A DNA stretch of 57,514 nt. It comes from Nitrospirota bacterium. Its GTDB lineage: Bacteria > Nitrospirota > Thermodesulfovibrionia > Thermodesulfovibrionales > Magnetobacteriaceae. The translations under genes and the position numbers were made by a program. Location: NCBI GenBank assembly GCA_015233015.1, contig JADFYO010000017.1, positions 1 to 57,514 on the forward strand. The letters are read 5' to 3'. Of this stretch, positions 26,979 to 34,648 are shown piece by piece. Numbering within the stretch: the first letter of the stretch is position 1; the number at the start of each line of letters is the position of its first letter. Below the pieces are notes generated by a model. The model worked only from the letters and a program-made list of their open reading frames with translations. It was not told the DNA's origin and made no database searches.

Positions 26979-27051
26979 GCGCCTGTAGCTCAGGGGATAG
27001 AGCGGAGGTCTCCGGAACCTCAGGCCGGAGGTTCGAATCCTCTCAGGCGCG
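26979..27051 (+). tRNA. tRNA-Arg (CCG)
   Basis: The acceptor pair is GCGCCTG/CAGGCGC. The anticodon stem GAGGT/ACCTC encloses CTCCGGA, giving anticodon CCG for the codon CGG. The T loop is TTCGAAT and the discriminator is G. CCA is not encoded. It lies 31 bp after tRNA-His and is probably co-transcribed. Confidence 0.96.
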
Positions 27052-27186
27052 ATGACTTATCATGCTGAAAACTAACCTCATGGGGTTTCTGTTTGGGTAT
27101 GGCAGAAAGTGAGGTAAACTGAATAAAGGTGGACTGGAAATCTCTGCACTTCATTAACTGTATCTTAGTATGATTGTTTTTCCTAT

Positions 27187-27720
27187 ATGACAACAGATAA
27201 GAAAAATAAGAAGATCCTGGCACGTTTTATCATAATCTATATCGTGCTCATGTTTATTTTCTTTAATCTTGCGGCTCTGGACTTCTTTGAGCACCATTTG
27301 GACGTAAACGGTGTCTATTCAAAGTCGATAGTTGTTTTCCTGACTGAAGTCCTTAATATATTTGGGATTAACACAACATATGAGCAGCTTGAATATGGTA
27401 CGGTGATAAATCTGCCCACAATGTCACTTAATATAAAGTTTGGCTGTAATGGACTTGAGGCGGTCATCATGTATGTATTTGCCGTTGTGGCTTTCCCGGC
27501 GGCATGGACAAATAAACTCAAGGCAATAGCGGCAGGTTTTATCGTTATACAAATACTAAACATCATCAGGCTGTTGGCGATTGTGTTTGTCGCTATCCAT
27601 TATAAAGATTGGTTCGATTACTTCCACACGTATTTTTCCCAGAGCATTATGATAGTGGTATCGCTTGCCATGTTCATTATTTATGTCAACAGATATGCGG
27701 GAGAAGAGAAATCGGCATAA
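27187..27720 (+). CDS. Exosortase, XrtH-like
   Basis: A 177-residue polytopic transpeptidase that cleaves C-terminal sorting signals at the outer leaflet of the inner membrane. The catalytic Cys is C87 in KFGCNGLEAV, Arg is R128 in LNIIRLLAI and His is H147 in DYFHTYFSQ. The size, with about five membrane helices, matches the small exosortases such as XrtH, whose targets end in an IPTLxxWG-type signal. No such target is in the window. The next gene, an integral membrane protein starting at its end, is the partner usually seen with this type. It starts about 135 bp after tRNA-Arg. Confidence 0.85.
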   Translation: MTTDKKNKKILARFIIIYIVLMFIFFNLAALDFFEHHLDVNGVYSKSIVVFLTEVLNIFGINTTYEQLEYGTVINLPTMSLNIKFGCNGLEAVIMYVFAVVAFPAAWTNKLKAIAAGFIVIQILNIIRLLAIVFVAIHYKDWFDYFHTYFSQSIMIVVSLAMFIIYVNRYAGEEKSA

Positions 27721-28250
27721 AGCGGGCAGCAGCTGTTTTTATTGTTTCTTATCTGGTATTTTTTGCCATATGGTTACAAGTAAAGGATTACTACGCCGCC
27801 GCTCTGGTGTATATAACCGCGCCGGTGGCGGCCATAACAAAGGGCGCGTATGTTGACAGCATAGAGCGCCTCAGCGACGCCTTCCAGCTTAAACTCATGC
27901 TGAAAAAATACATGGAACCGTGTACTGTTAAAATAACAACTTCTCGATATACCTATAATTTCCCGCTTAGTCTGGCGATAACCGCCGTGTTTATCTCCCG
28001 TATTCACAAGAAAAAGCAGGCAATCATCGCCGTGATAGCCATGCTGACAGGCGTTCATTTCTTATACCTATACAGCCTCGAGACGCTTGCCCTGACGCGC
28101 GCCATATATGACAAGAACCTGCGCGATGTCGGGTGGATAGAGATGAATGTCCACCTTTCATTATTTCTTTTTACCGACGGCTTCCTGATAAGGTTAGAGC
28201 CGTTTATCGCGGGGTTCGTGCTGTATTTCAAATTTATGAGAAAAAATTAA
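27609..28250 (+). CDS. Exosortase-H-associated membrane protein-like
   Basis: The open frame gives a membrane protein with helices VFIVSYLVFFAIWL, ALVYITAPVAAI, FPLSLAITAVFIS, AIIAVIAMLTGVHFLYLY and FIAGFVLYFKF. The only standard start in frame is TTG at 27609, inside the exosortase gene, but the first 36 residues from there look non-native. The conserved protein probably starts near 27714, close to the exosortase stop, which would need an unusual start codon or translational coupling. It is the expected second member of the sorting locus. Its substrate and role are unknown. Confidence 0.7.
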   Translation: MVRLLPHVFFPEHYDSGIACHVHYLCQQICGRREIGIKRAAAVFIVSYLVFFAIWLQVKDYYAAALVYITAPVAAITKGAYVDSIERLSDAFQLKLMLKKYMEPCTVKITTSRYTYNFPLSLAITAVFISRIHKKKQAIIAVIAMLTGVHFLYLYSLETLALTRAIYDKNLRDVGWIEMNVHLSLFLFTDGFLIRLEPFIAGFVLYFKFMRKN

Positions 28251-28290
28251 AGTGGGCAGCCTTAATTCACCATCAAAGAAAAGAAGGAAC

Positions 28291-28358
28291 CCTCGTTGTT
28301 ACCCGTGGAAACGGGATGTTAGAATAAGTCGCAAGACAAAAAACTAACACCAACGAGG
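28291..28358 (+). ncRNA. Structured RNA leader element, copy 1
   Basis: P1 pairs CCTCGTTG (28291-28298) with CAACGAGG (28351-28358). Inside it, CCCGT-GGAA-ACGGG (28302-28315) is a hairpin with a GNRA loop, TGTTAG (28317-28322) pairs with CTAACA (28344-28349), and GTC-GCAA-GAC (28328-28337) caps that arm with another GNRA loop. The GAGG of P1 is the likely Shine-Dalgarno for the ATG at 28366, so P1 would hide it. A second copy at 57418-57486 keeps every stem. The conserved block also includes the 5-prime flank ATTCACCATCAAA from 28265. Confidence 0.75.
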
Positions 28359-28365
28359 TGAAACT

Positions 28366-28410
28366 ATGAGTAAAAATAATCCTGTTAATAGAATCATCCT
28401 GAGCCTATAG
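28366..28410 (+). pseudogene. Truncated ORF behind the RNA element
   Basis: After GAGGTGAAACT the frame reads MSKNNPVN and then runs into the dispersed repeat at 28391, stopping after 14 codons. The repeat seems to have replaced the gene that followed the RNA element in this copy. Confidence 0.5.
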
Positions 28411-28496
28411 AATCATCCTGAGCCTGTCGAAGGATTTCCGATTTATGGAGAAATGAGACTTAAAGGAGCATCCTTCGACAGGCTCAGGATGATTCA
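28391..28496. repeat. Dispersed repeats flanking in inverted orientation
   Basis: GAATCATCCTGAGCCT occurs twice at 28391-28425, continuing to GTCGAAGGATTTCCG. The inverted core CCTTCGACAGGCTCAGGATG lies at 28472-28491. Together they form a long imperfect palindrome related to the copy at 26591. Confidence 0.8.
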
Positions 28497-28603
28497 AGTC
28501 TTCTTACTTCTATGAACGCATTTTGGTGTAACTCTATGGAAATGACTTGTAAATATCCTTAATAGATTTGGTATAATCACAACGGCGGGCAAACGAGGCA
28601 GAT

Positions 28604-30217
28604 ATGGAACAAACACCGGCGAATGAAATTGAAAAGAAACCTATCGATCCTGCCGTCGAGGCAGAGGCTAAGGCACAGGCGGAGGCAATTGAAAAGAAAT
28701 TAAAGAAATCTCTCGATAAATCATCATCTTATAACAGAAACATGCTCACAATATTCCTCGGTATCCTCGTCTATGTTTTTGTCACCGCCGCTACTACAAC
28801 GGATATGATGCTCCTCATTGGCAGCAGTATGATTAAACTTCCCATTATCGGATATGAAGTGCCTCTTCTTTACTTTTGTAAATATACCCCTGTTATTATC
28901 TTAATAATTCACCTTAATCTGCTTATCAATCTTTCTCTGCACGCCGAAAACTACATCCTTTGGCTTAAGATTGGAAATAACAAACCGTCATATTTAGTTC
29001 CATTTGTCTTTAATTATTCCTATAAATATGAACAATCTAAATTGTTTGACAGGGTTATTAAATATTTTGTTGTAGGATTATATTATATATTACCCATTTA
29101 TATACTAGTATGGACGGCGTATAAGTTTTTACCTTACCACGATAGAGGAATTTCTATATATCAAAATAGCATAGCTACAATAGACGGCATGATGTCTTTT
29201 TTGTTTTATCTGCAAATAGCTAAATTAAATAATAATATACGGTTAAAACAATTATATATTTCTTTCACTGTAGCACTTATTATGACATTATTGTCATGGC
29301 TTATTTTTTGTAGTGTTTTTGTGTTTTCAAATAGCAGAGAGGATTGGTTAGGACTATTTCATAGAAATATATCTCTACCACGAAAAACCATCGTGTCAAA
29401 GGAAATCAGCGACGTAATGATTATACATTATTTACATGACAATAAAACTAAAAACGATGCCTTGAGAGAGCAGGTAGAAATGCTTGATTTACGTGGCAGA
29501 GATTTAAGCTATTCTAATTTCCTTGTATCAACATTCATAAATGCTAATTTAAATAATGCAAACCTTCAAGGGGCTAATTTACATGATGTAAACCTTCCAG
29601 AGGCTAATTTACAATATGCAAAACTTCAAGGAGCTAATTTATCTGGTGCAAGCCTTCAAGGGGCTAATTTAATTAGTGCAAACCTTCAAGGAGTTTCCTT
29701 GTTTGGTGCAAACCTTCAGGGGGTTTCTTTATTTGGTGCAAAACTTCAACGGGTTAATTTATCTGGTGCAAGCCTTCAAGGAGTTGATTTATCTTGGGCA
29801 AGGATAAACTGTTCCACTATCGATGATACGACAAATCTTAATGGTATATATTATGACAACATTGATAATTTATTTAAATGGAATGAAATCTCAAAAATCG
29901 ATAATGAGACCGCAGAACGATGTGAAAAATCTGATGCTGTGCTTCGGGAACAATTAGAGAAAAACAAGGATACAAAACTGTTTCTTGATATAAACAAGAA
30001 ATTGGCATGTGATAATGCTGCAATGGCAAAAAGTATTTCAAGAAGAGATTTTATTCTCACATATGACAATGGCACTAAAGTATCTTTTATAAAAGAGATT
30101 ACAAGGCATATTAAGGAGAACTGTCCAAAATTTCTTAAATCTGTGGAAGGACGCGATGTTCGCACACCACTACAAAAGAGGCTCGATACGATAAGAATAG
30201 ATTTATCAGTGGACTGA
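28604..30217 (+). CDS. Membrane pentapeptide-repeat protein, copy 1
   Basis: A 537-residue protein. Residues about 45-245 contain several membrane helices (MLTIFLGILVYVFVTAATTT, TPVIILIIHLNLLINL, and others). Residues 295-400 are pentapeptide repeats of the A(N/S)L(Q/x)G type, forming a right-handed beta-helix. About 130 charged residues follow. The repeats are almost identical at DNA level with a 30-bp period (CTTCAAGG-GCTAATTTA). The same protein type, with matching membrane and linker blocks (SSSYNRxxL, NKPSYL, LDLRxRxLSY), is encoded at 55894. Function is unknown. Confidence 0.88.
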   Translation: MEQTPANEIEKKPIDPAVEAEAKAQAEAIEKKLKKSLDKSSSYNRNMLTIFLGILVYVFVTAATTTDMMLLIGSSMIKLPIIGYEVPLLYFCKYTPVIILIIHLNLLINLSLHAENYILWLKIGNNKPSYLVPFVFNYSYKYEQSKLFDRVIKYFVVGLYYILPIYILVWTAYKFLPYHDRGISIYQNSIATIDGMMSFLFYLQIAKLNNNIRLKQLYISFTVALIMTLLSWLIFCSVFVFSNSREDWLGLFHRNISLPRKTIVSKEISDVMIIHYLHDNKTKNDALREQVEMLDLRGRDLSYSNFLVSTFINANLNNANLQGANLHDVNLPEANLQYAKLQGANLSGASLQGANLISANLQGVSLFGANLQGVSLFGAKLQRVNLSGASLQGVDLSWARINCSTIDDTTNLNGIYYDNIDNLFKWNEISKIDNETAERCEKSDAVLREQLEKNKDTKLFLDINKKLACDNAAMAKSISRRDFILTYDNGTKVSFIKEITRHIKENCPKFLKSVEGRDVRTPLQKRLDTIRIDLSVD

Positions 30218-30279
30218 GAATTTACACAGCATATATTTTTATGCTATAAATAAAAATCAAAACAAAGGAGGACTTTCTC

Positions 30280-30654
30280 ATGGCAGACAAGAAATTCGTA
30301 TTCATCATTACCCGTTCATTCGATAACCCGGACATCGCAGCGGGGGCATTGCAGCTTGCCGTAAACATGAAGGCATTTGATACTCAGCTGGACTTTTTCC
30401 TCATGGACAAGGGGGTTTTGTTAGCAAAGAAAGGCTTCGCCGAGACCCTTGTCTGGCAGAACAAGGATCAATTCTCACCGGTTTCAAGCCTGCTGAAGAC
30501 ACTTACCGAGGACTTTGACGCAAAATTCTACATATGTGCCTCATGCGTTAAACACTATGAACTTGACAAGGCGGAGTTGATAGCCAACGCCGAGATTAAA
30601 CCCGGGACATTCCTCGGTGAAATGCTCCTTGAGCGGCAGGGACTGACGTTTTAG
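30280..30654 (+). CDS. DsrE-family protein
   Basis: A 124-residue protein of the DsrE/DsrF-like fold, which handles sulfur as persulfide in related proteins. It starts FVFIITRSFDNPDIAAGALQLAVNMKAF and has FFLMDKGVLLAKKGFAE, with CASCVKHYEL at about residue 86, placing two Cys at the usual active-site strand. A GGAGG site precedes the start. It is a single plus-strand gene, facing the Hsp20 cluster. Confidence 0.85.
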   Translation: MADKKFVFIITRSFDNPDIAAGALQLAVNMKAFDTQLDFFLMDKGVLLAKKGFAETLVWQNKDQFSPVSSLLKTLTEDFDAKFYICASCVKHYELDKAELIANAEIKPGTFLGEMLLERQGLTF

Positions 30655-30682
30655 ATAACTGCATCAGAGAGGCCGAACTTAC

Positions 30683-30707
30683 CCGGGGAAGGGGCTGCCT
30701 TCCCCGG
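30683..30707. terminator. Strong hairpin between convergent dsrE-like and hsp20 genes
   Basis: CCGGGGAAGG and CCTTCCCCGG form a perfect 10-bp stem with a 5-base loop. The flanking genes converge, so it likely ends both transcripts. No T-run is present. Confidence 0.65.
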
Positions 30708-30724
30708 TTGGAGATGCGGGACGC

Positions 30725-31234
30725 TTATTCTGATTTAATTGTCACTTTCTTCGTATCTTTTACCGCTTCGGGCGTTTTAGGCAGCCTTATCGTCAGGATA
30801 CCTTTCTTGAACTCCGCCTCCACCATGGCGTCGTCTATGGCACACATCAGCGGTATTGTCCTCACAAAAGACCCGTAGGAACGCTCCATGTGATAGTAGT
30901 TCGTTCCCTTGTCCTCTTTCTCCTCTTTCTTTTGTCCCTTCAGCGTCAGCGTGTCCTTTGTAAGGGAGACATCGATGTCATGCTCGTCCATGCCGGGAAG
31001 CTCTGCCGTTACCTTTATCTCCGCGTCGGTCTCCAGCACATTGACACTGGGATTAAACCCCATGCCGCCCCCAAAAAAGGGATCCATGTCAAAACCTCTG
31101 AAAAACCCATTAAAGACATCGTTTACCTGCCGCTGTAAGGCGGTAAAGGGATTGTTCGCATCTTCACGTCTTACCGGCACATTGCCACTGCCAGTTCTCC
31201 ATGGAACAAGGTCTTTCAATTTCATAGTGAACAC
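30725..31234 (-). CDS. Small heat-shock protein Hsp20, third of cluster
   Basis: An ATP-independent holdase of 169 residues. The alpha-crystallin domain runs from NVLETDAEIKVTAELPGM to KGILTIRLPKT, with ERSYGSFVRTIPL in the middle. The N-terminal arm contains FFRGFDMDPFFGGGMGFNPS. It is 17 bp after the second hsp20, so the three genes form one transcript running from the sigma-54 promoter at 32222. Confidence 0.94.
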   Translation of the reverse strand: MFTMKLKDLVPWRTGSGNVPVRREDANNPFTALQRQVNDVFNGFFRGFDMDPFFGGGMGFNPSVNVLETDAEIKVTAELPGMDEHDIDVSLTKDTLTLKGQKKEEKEDKGTNYYHMERSYGSFVRTIPLMCAIDDAMVEAEFKKGILTIRLPKTPEAVKDTKKVTIKSE

Positions 31235-31251
31235 CTCCCTGCTTATTTAAT

Positions 31252-31647
31252 TTATGCCGCCCTGACTTCTATCTTTTTCGTCTTAGCGGCTTCGGCCTTT
31301 GGTAATACCAGCCTTAAAACCCCGTTTTTCACTGTCGCCTCTATGTGCTCCCTGTCGATTTCGTTTGAGAGCGTAAAGCTCCTCCGGTAATCGCCTATTC
31401 CATATTCAACATACGAGGCCCGGTATTTCTCCGGCACATCCACATCTACCTTGCCGTATATCGTCAGGACATTTTTCTCGAGCGTGATGTCGATAGATTT
31501 ATCATCCACGCCCGGCATGTCCGCTGTCACAAGGATCTCCTTTGCCTTTTCGACTATATCAACGGCCGGGGTGTAAACCTTGACCGCCCTTGTGTGCTCC
31601 ACACCTTCTGTTACCTCAGCCTCTTTCTTTTCTAAAGTATCTGCCAT
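31252..31647 (-). CDS. Small heat-shock protein Hsp20, second of cluster
   Basis: A short 131-residue member. The alpha-crystallin domain is DIVEKAKEILVTADMPGVDDKSIDITLEKNVLTIYG to NGVLRLVLPKAEAAKTKKIEV. Its N-terminal arm is nearly missing, so it probably acts in mixed oligomers with the neighbours. It lies 21 bp downstream of the first hsp20. Confidence 0.94.
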   Translation of the reverse strand: MADTLEKKEAEVTEGVEHTRAVKVYTPAVDIVEKAKEILVTADMPGVDDKSIDITLEKNVLTIYGKVDVDVPEKYRASYVEYGIGDYRRSFTLSNEIDREHIEATVKNGVLRLVLPKAEAAKTKKIEVRAA

Positions 31648-31668
31648 AATTAAAGTACCTCCTTATGT

Positions 31669-32148
31669 TTAGTTTGATGATATCTTGATTTTCTTAGGTA
31701 TGTCGGCCTCTGCCCTCGGAAGTGTTACCGATAGGACGCCCTTGTCGAGCTTCGCGCTCACCTTCTCGCCTTCCACTTCATACGGCAGCTCAATTGCCCT
31801 GACGAAATTCCCGTACCGGCGCTCAGTGCGATGGCAGCATTCGTCCTCTTTGACCTCTTCAGCCTTGCGCGTACCCTTTAACGTCAGCGTCCTGCCCACT
31901 ACCGTTATATCGAGGTCTTCGGCATTGACCCCCGGCAGTTCAGCCGTTACGATGACTTCCTCTTCGTTTGTCCAGAGGTTAATAGCAGGATACTCCCCCG
32001 CCGGACGCTCCGCAACACCGGAGGAAAAAAGCCTCTGCATCTCGTCCTGCATCTGTTGCAGCCTGTTTTGTATCGCACCATAACCGTACCGATGACGGCC
32101 TCCTGCTAAGACATTCCTTGTAATTCCTGTCAGATCTGAAAGTAACAT
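31669..32148 (-). CDS. Small heat-shock protein Hsp20, first of cluster
   Basis: A 159-residue holdase. The alpha-crystallin domain extends from NEEEVIVTAELPGVNAEDLDITV to KGVLSVTLPRAEADIPKKIKI. The N-terminal arm is RHRYGYGAIQNRLQQMQDEMQRLF. It is first after the sigma-54 promoter and has an AGGGAGGT ribosome site. The gene order points to a stress regulon controlled by the regulator directly upstream. Confidence 0.94.
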   Translation of the reverse strand: MLLSDLTGITRNVLAGGRHRYGYGAIQNRLQQMQDEMQRLFSSGVAERPAGEYPAINLWTNEEEVIVTAELPGVNAEDLDITVVGRTLTLKGTRKAEEVKEDECCHRTERRYGNFVRAIELPYEVEGEKVSAKLDKGVLSVTLPRAEADIPKKIKISSN

Positions 32149-32221
32149 ATTAATCGACCTCCCTCATAATATTAATAGAGTGGGGTTCAGAACCCCTTAT
32201 TTACTCATTTAATTATATAAT

Positions 32222-32237
32222 TGCATATATCGTGCCA
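32222..32237 (-). promoter_or_regulatory. Sigma-54 (-24/-12) promoter of the hsp20 cluster
   Basis: Read on the minus strand this is TGGCAC-GATAT-ATGCA. It has GG and GC at the -24/-12 spacing and differs from the TGGCAC-N5-TTGCA consensus at one base. It lies 74 bp before the first hsp20 start, facing it. The neighbouring regulator carries GAFTGA, the sigma-54 contact loop. Confidence 0.85.
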
Positions 32238-32298
32238 GCGCATAATTCCTTTATTTACAAGGGTTTACTGGAATTACAAAAAGTATCGGCTGAACTAT

Positions 32299-32317
32299 AT
32301 AGGCCAAAATGGCCTAT
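32299..32317. promoter_or_regulatory. Palindromic upstream activator site 1
   Basis: ATAGGCCAAAATGGCCTAT is a 19-bp dyad with 8-bp arms, about 60 bp upstream of the sigma-54 promoter. A half-site TTGGCCTA follows at 32320. Confidence 0.8.
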
Positions 32318-32355
32318 CGTTGGCCTAAGACATAGCAGAATAAAGGAATAGACAG

Positions 32356-32374
32356 ATAGGCCATTATGGCCTAT
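32356..32374. promoter_or_regulatory. Palindromic upstream activator site 2
   Basis: ATAGGCCATTATGGCCTAT has the same 8-bp arms as site 1 and lies 57 bp further upstream, overlapping the stop codon of the regulator gene. Two dyads of one sequence spaced in this way are typical enhancers for NtrC-type activators. Confidence 0.8.
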
Positions 32375-33771
32375 GGGTCAATTTGGCCGCTTTCGCTTAA
32401 CTTGCGGCGCAGGGTTCGTATCCCTATTTTTAATATTTTCGCCGTTTGCGTTCGGTTGTTGCCGGTGTGTTTCAGTGTTTCTTTGATTATTTGACCTTCT
32501 GCTTCATCGAGAGGGGTTCCTATGGGGATAAATATCCCATTGCCGCTTTCTTCATGTTTTTGAAGGCAATGGGGCTGAGGCTCTGTGTCTTCGAGGTGTG
32601 GTGACACATGTATAGGCAGAACTTGTTTGATGCCGTGCGGGAGCACTGTGGCCACTCTGGTCATAACGTTTCTCAGTTCGCGGACATTGCCTTTCCACTG
32701 CAGGCCCTCGATTAGGTCAATGGAGGCAGGCGACAGCGGTGGATATGGAGGCTCTACGCCCATTTCTGCTAATGCCCTTCCGAGGAAGTGAAACGCAAGA
32801 TACGGGATATCCTCTATACGCTCCCTGAGAGGGGGCAGGTGTATTCGGAGAATATTCAGGCGATAGTACAGGTCATCGCGGAACAGGCCGTCAGCAACGG
32901 CCTGTTTCAGGCCGACCCTCGAAGCGGTAATAACGCGCACATTTATAGGGATTGGGCGCTCACCGCCGACGCGGTAGATATGGCGCTCTTCGAGGACGCG
33001 CAAGAGGCGCACCTGTAAGAGAAGCGGCATGTCGCCTATTTCATCCAAAAACAGCGTACCGTTATTTGTGGCCTCGAATTTCCCTTTTCTCGTCTTTGAA
33101 GCCCCCGTGAATGCCCCTTTTTCGTGTCCAAAGAGTTCGCCCTCGATAAGCCCCTCCGGGATAGCGCCGCAGTTGACGGCCATAAATGGGCCGCTCTGAC
33201 GTTTGCTCAATACATGAATAGCGCGCGCGACTATTTCTTTCCCCGTGCCGGTCTCACCGGAAATCAGCACCGTTTGATTTGACGCGGCTATGGAGGGGAG
33301 GCTTAAAAGGGCCTGGCGCATTGCCGGAGAGCGAAATAAAAAGTAAGGTCTGAGTTTACTTATCAGCGGGTCTGTTACAGTCAGGGCAGTGCTGCCGCCA
33401 TGCTGCCTTACGAGGCGTGTTACGACCATTTGGATAAAACGGCGTGGGTCTATTTGTTTATGGATATAGTCCTCTACGCCGGGGGTAAAGAATTCGGCGG
33501 CGTCTCCTGCCGAACCGTCTGTGGCGAGGTAAACGACTGAATTAGCGGTTAACGAATCTATCAGTTCTACCGTTGTTCTATCAAAAAGGGCGGCATCGGC
33601 AAGGACTACATCAACCGCCCTGCGGGCGGCGAACTCTATGGCGTCCCCAAGGACACTTATACGGAATACCACCCCGCCGTATTCCTGGAAGGCGTCTTCG
33701 ACGGCGGCGAAGGCGTCCGGGCCTCCTCCGGCTATGAGTAAGGAAAGTCCACTGAGGTCTGGGCGCGCCAC
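32371..33771 (-). CDS. Sigma-54-dependent NtrC-type activator
   Basis: A 466-residue regulator. The first 120 residues have a receiver-like fold (DVVLADAALFDRT, FFTPGVEDYIHKQIDP), but the canonical acidic pocket is incomplete, so phosphorylation is doubtful. The AAA+ domain has GETGTGKE, GAFTGASKTRKG and LFLDEIGDMPLL. The C-terminal Fis-type HTH ends NRTQTAKILKIGIRTLRRKL. It is placed directly upstream of the hsp20 genes with the two dyads between, so it is the probable activator of that cluster. The stimulus is unknown. Confidence 0.92.
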   Translation of the reverse strand: MARPDLSGLSLLIAGGGPDAFAAVEDAFQEYGGVVFRISVLGDAIEFAARRAVDVVLADAALFDRTTVELIDSLTANSVVYLATDGSAGDAAEFFTPGVEDYIHKQIDPRRFIQMVVTRLVRQHGGSTALTVTDPLISKLRPYFLFRSPAMRQALLSLPSIAASNQTVLISGETGTGKEIVARAIHVLSKRQSGPFMAVNCGAIPEGLIEGELFGHEKGAFTGASKTRKGKFEATNNGTLFLDEIGDMPLLLQVRLLRVLEERHIYRVGGERPIPINVRVITASRVGLKQAVADGLFRDDLYYRLNILRIHLPPLRERIEDIPYLAFHFLGRALAEMGVEPPYPPLSPASIDLIEGLQWKGNVRELRNVMTRVATVLPHGIKQVLPIHVSPHLEDTEPQPHCLQKHEESGNGIFIPIGTPLDEAEGQIIKETLKHTGNNRTQTAKILKIGIRTLRRKLSESGQIDP

Positions 33772-33828
33772 TTAACTAACCCGTATCAACTTTCTCTATT
33801 GCCTCCACTGGCTCTTGTCATTTGACAT

Positions 33829-34623
33829 TCATTTATCCTGAGACGGTGAAAGAAACGGCCTGATAAGCTCCAGAGGCAGCGGGAATATAATCGTCGAGTT
33901 TTTCTCTACGGATATGTCAGACAGGGTTTGAAGGTACCTTAACTGCAAGGCAGAGGGCACGGCAGAGAGCGTTCTGGCAGCTTCGGTAAGTTTTTCTGAT
34001 GCCTGCAGCTCGCCTTCGGCGTGAATTACTTTTGCCCGCCTTTCTCTTTCGGCCTCGGCCTGCTTTGCGATGGCCCTTTGCATTTCAGCCGGCAAATCGA
34101 CGTTTTTTGTCTCTACGGCGGTAACCTTAATGCCCCACGGTTCGGTCTGGGCGTCTATTATGCGCTGAAGGTCGGCGTTTATCTGGTCTCTCTTTGATAA
34201 GAGGTCGTCAAGATGGCCTTGTCCAAGGACACTTCTCAGCGTGGTCTGGGCAATCTGGCTTGTGGCAAAATAATAATCCTCGATTTCAGTTACTGCCTTT
34301 ATAGGGTCCATTACCTTGAAATACACTACGGCATTTACTTTAACCGATACGTTGTCGCGTGTTATTACGTCTTGTGACGGCACATCCATTGTTATTGTTC
34401 TCAGACTTATCCTGACGAGCTTGTCAATTCCCGGCAGGATTAACACAATGCCAGGCCCTTTAACGGGTATTACCCTTCCAAGCCTGAACACAACGCCCCT
34501 TTCGTATTCGTTCAGTATTTTAATAGCGCTCCATAAGAAAAACACTACCAACATAAGCACAAATAAACCCGATGACCCTGGTATCATAGCAATAACCTCC
34601 AGTAAGCTGCCTTTAAACCACAT
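33829..34623 (-). CDS. Slipin/stomatin-family SPFH protein
   Basis: A 264-residue membrane-associated scaffold. One N-terminal hydrophobic segment (about residues 18-34) is followed by the SPFH/band 7 domain with [23 protein letters not shown] and [36 protein letters not shown]. It starts 25 bp after the NfeD gene, the usual pairing, in which the NfeD protease partner cleaves the slipin and both are thought to act in membrane quality control. Confidence 0.93.
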   Translation of the reverse strand: MWFKGSLLEVIAMIPGSSGLFVLMLVVFFLWSAIKILNEYERGVVFRLGRVIPVKGPGIVLILPGIDKLVRISLRTITMDVPSQDVITRDNVSVKVNAVVYFKVMDPIKAVTEIEDYYFATSQIAQTTLRSVLGQGHLDDLLSKRDQINADLQRIIDAQTEPWGIKVTAVETKNVDLPAEMQRAIAKQAEAERERRAKVIHAEGELQASEKLTEAARTLSAVPSALQLRYLQTLSDISVEKNSTIIFPLPLELIRPFLSPSQDK

Positions 34624-34648
34624 TTATAATGATGCCCTCGTTTGATAA

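Noticed and set aside
28317-28349. TGTTAG...CTAACA as an integron attC site
   Set aside because: The arms do not match the attC R-box consensus and there is no integrase. The surrounding stems and the Shine-Dalgarno position fit an RNA element better.
28391-28496. Repeat cluster as a CRISPR array
   Set aside because: Only two or three units, in inverted orientation, with no regular spacers or cas genes. It matches a dispersed palindromic repeat.
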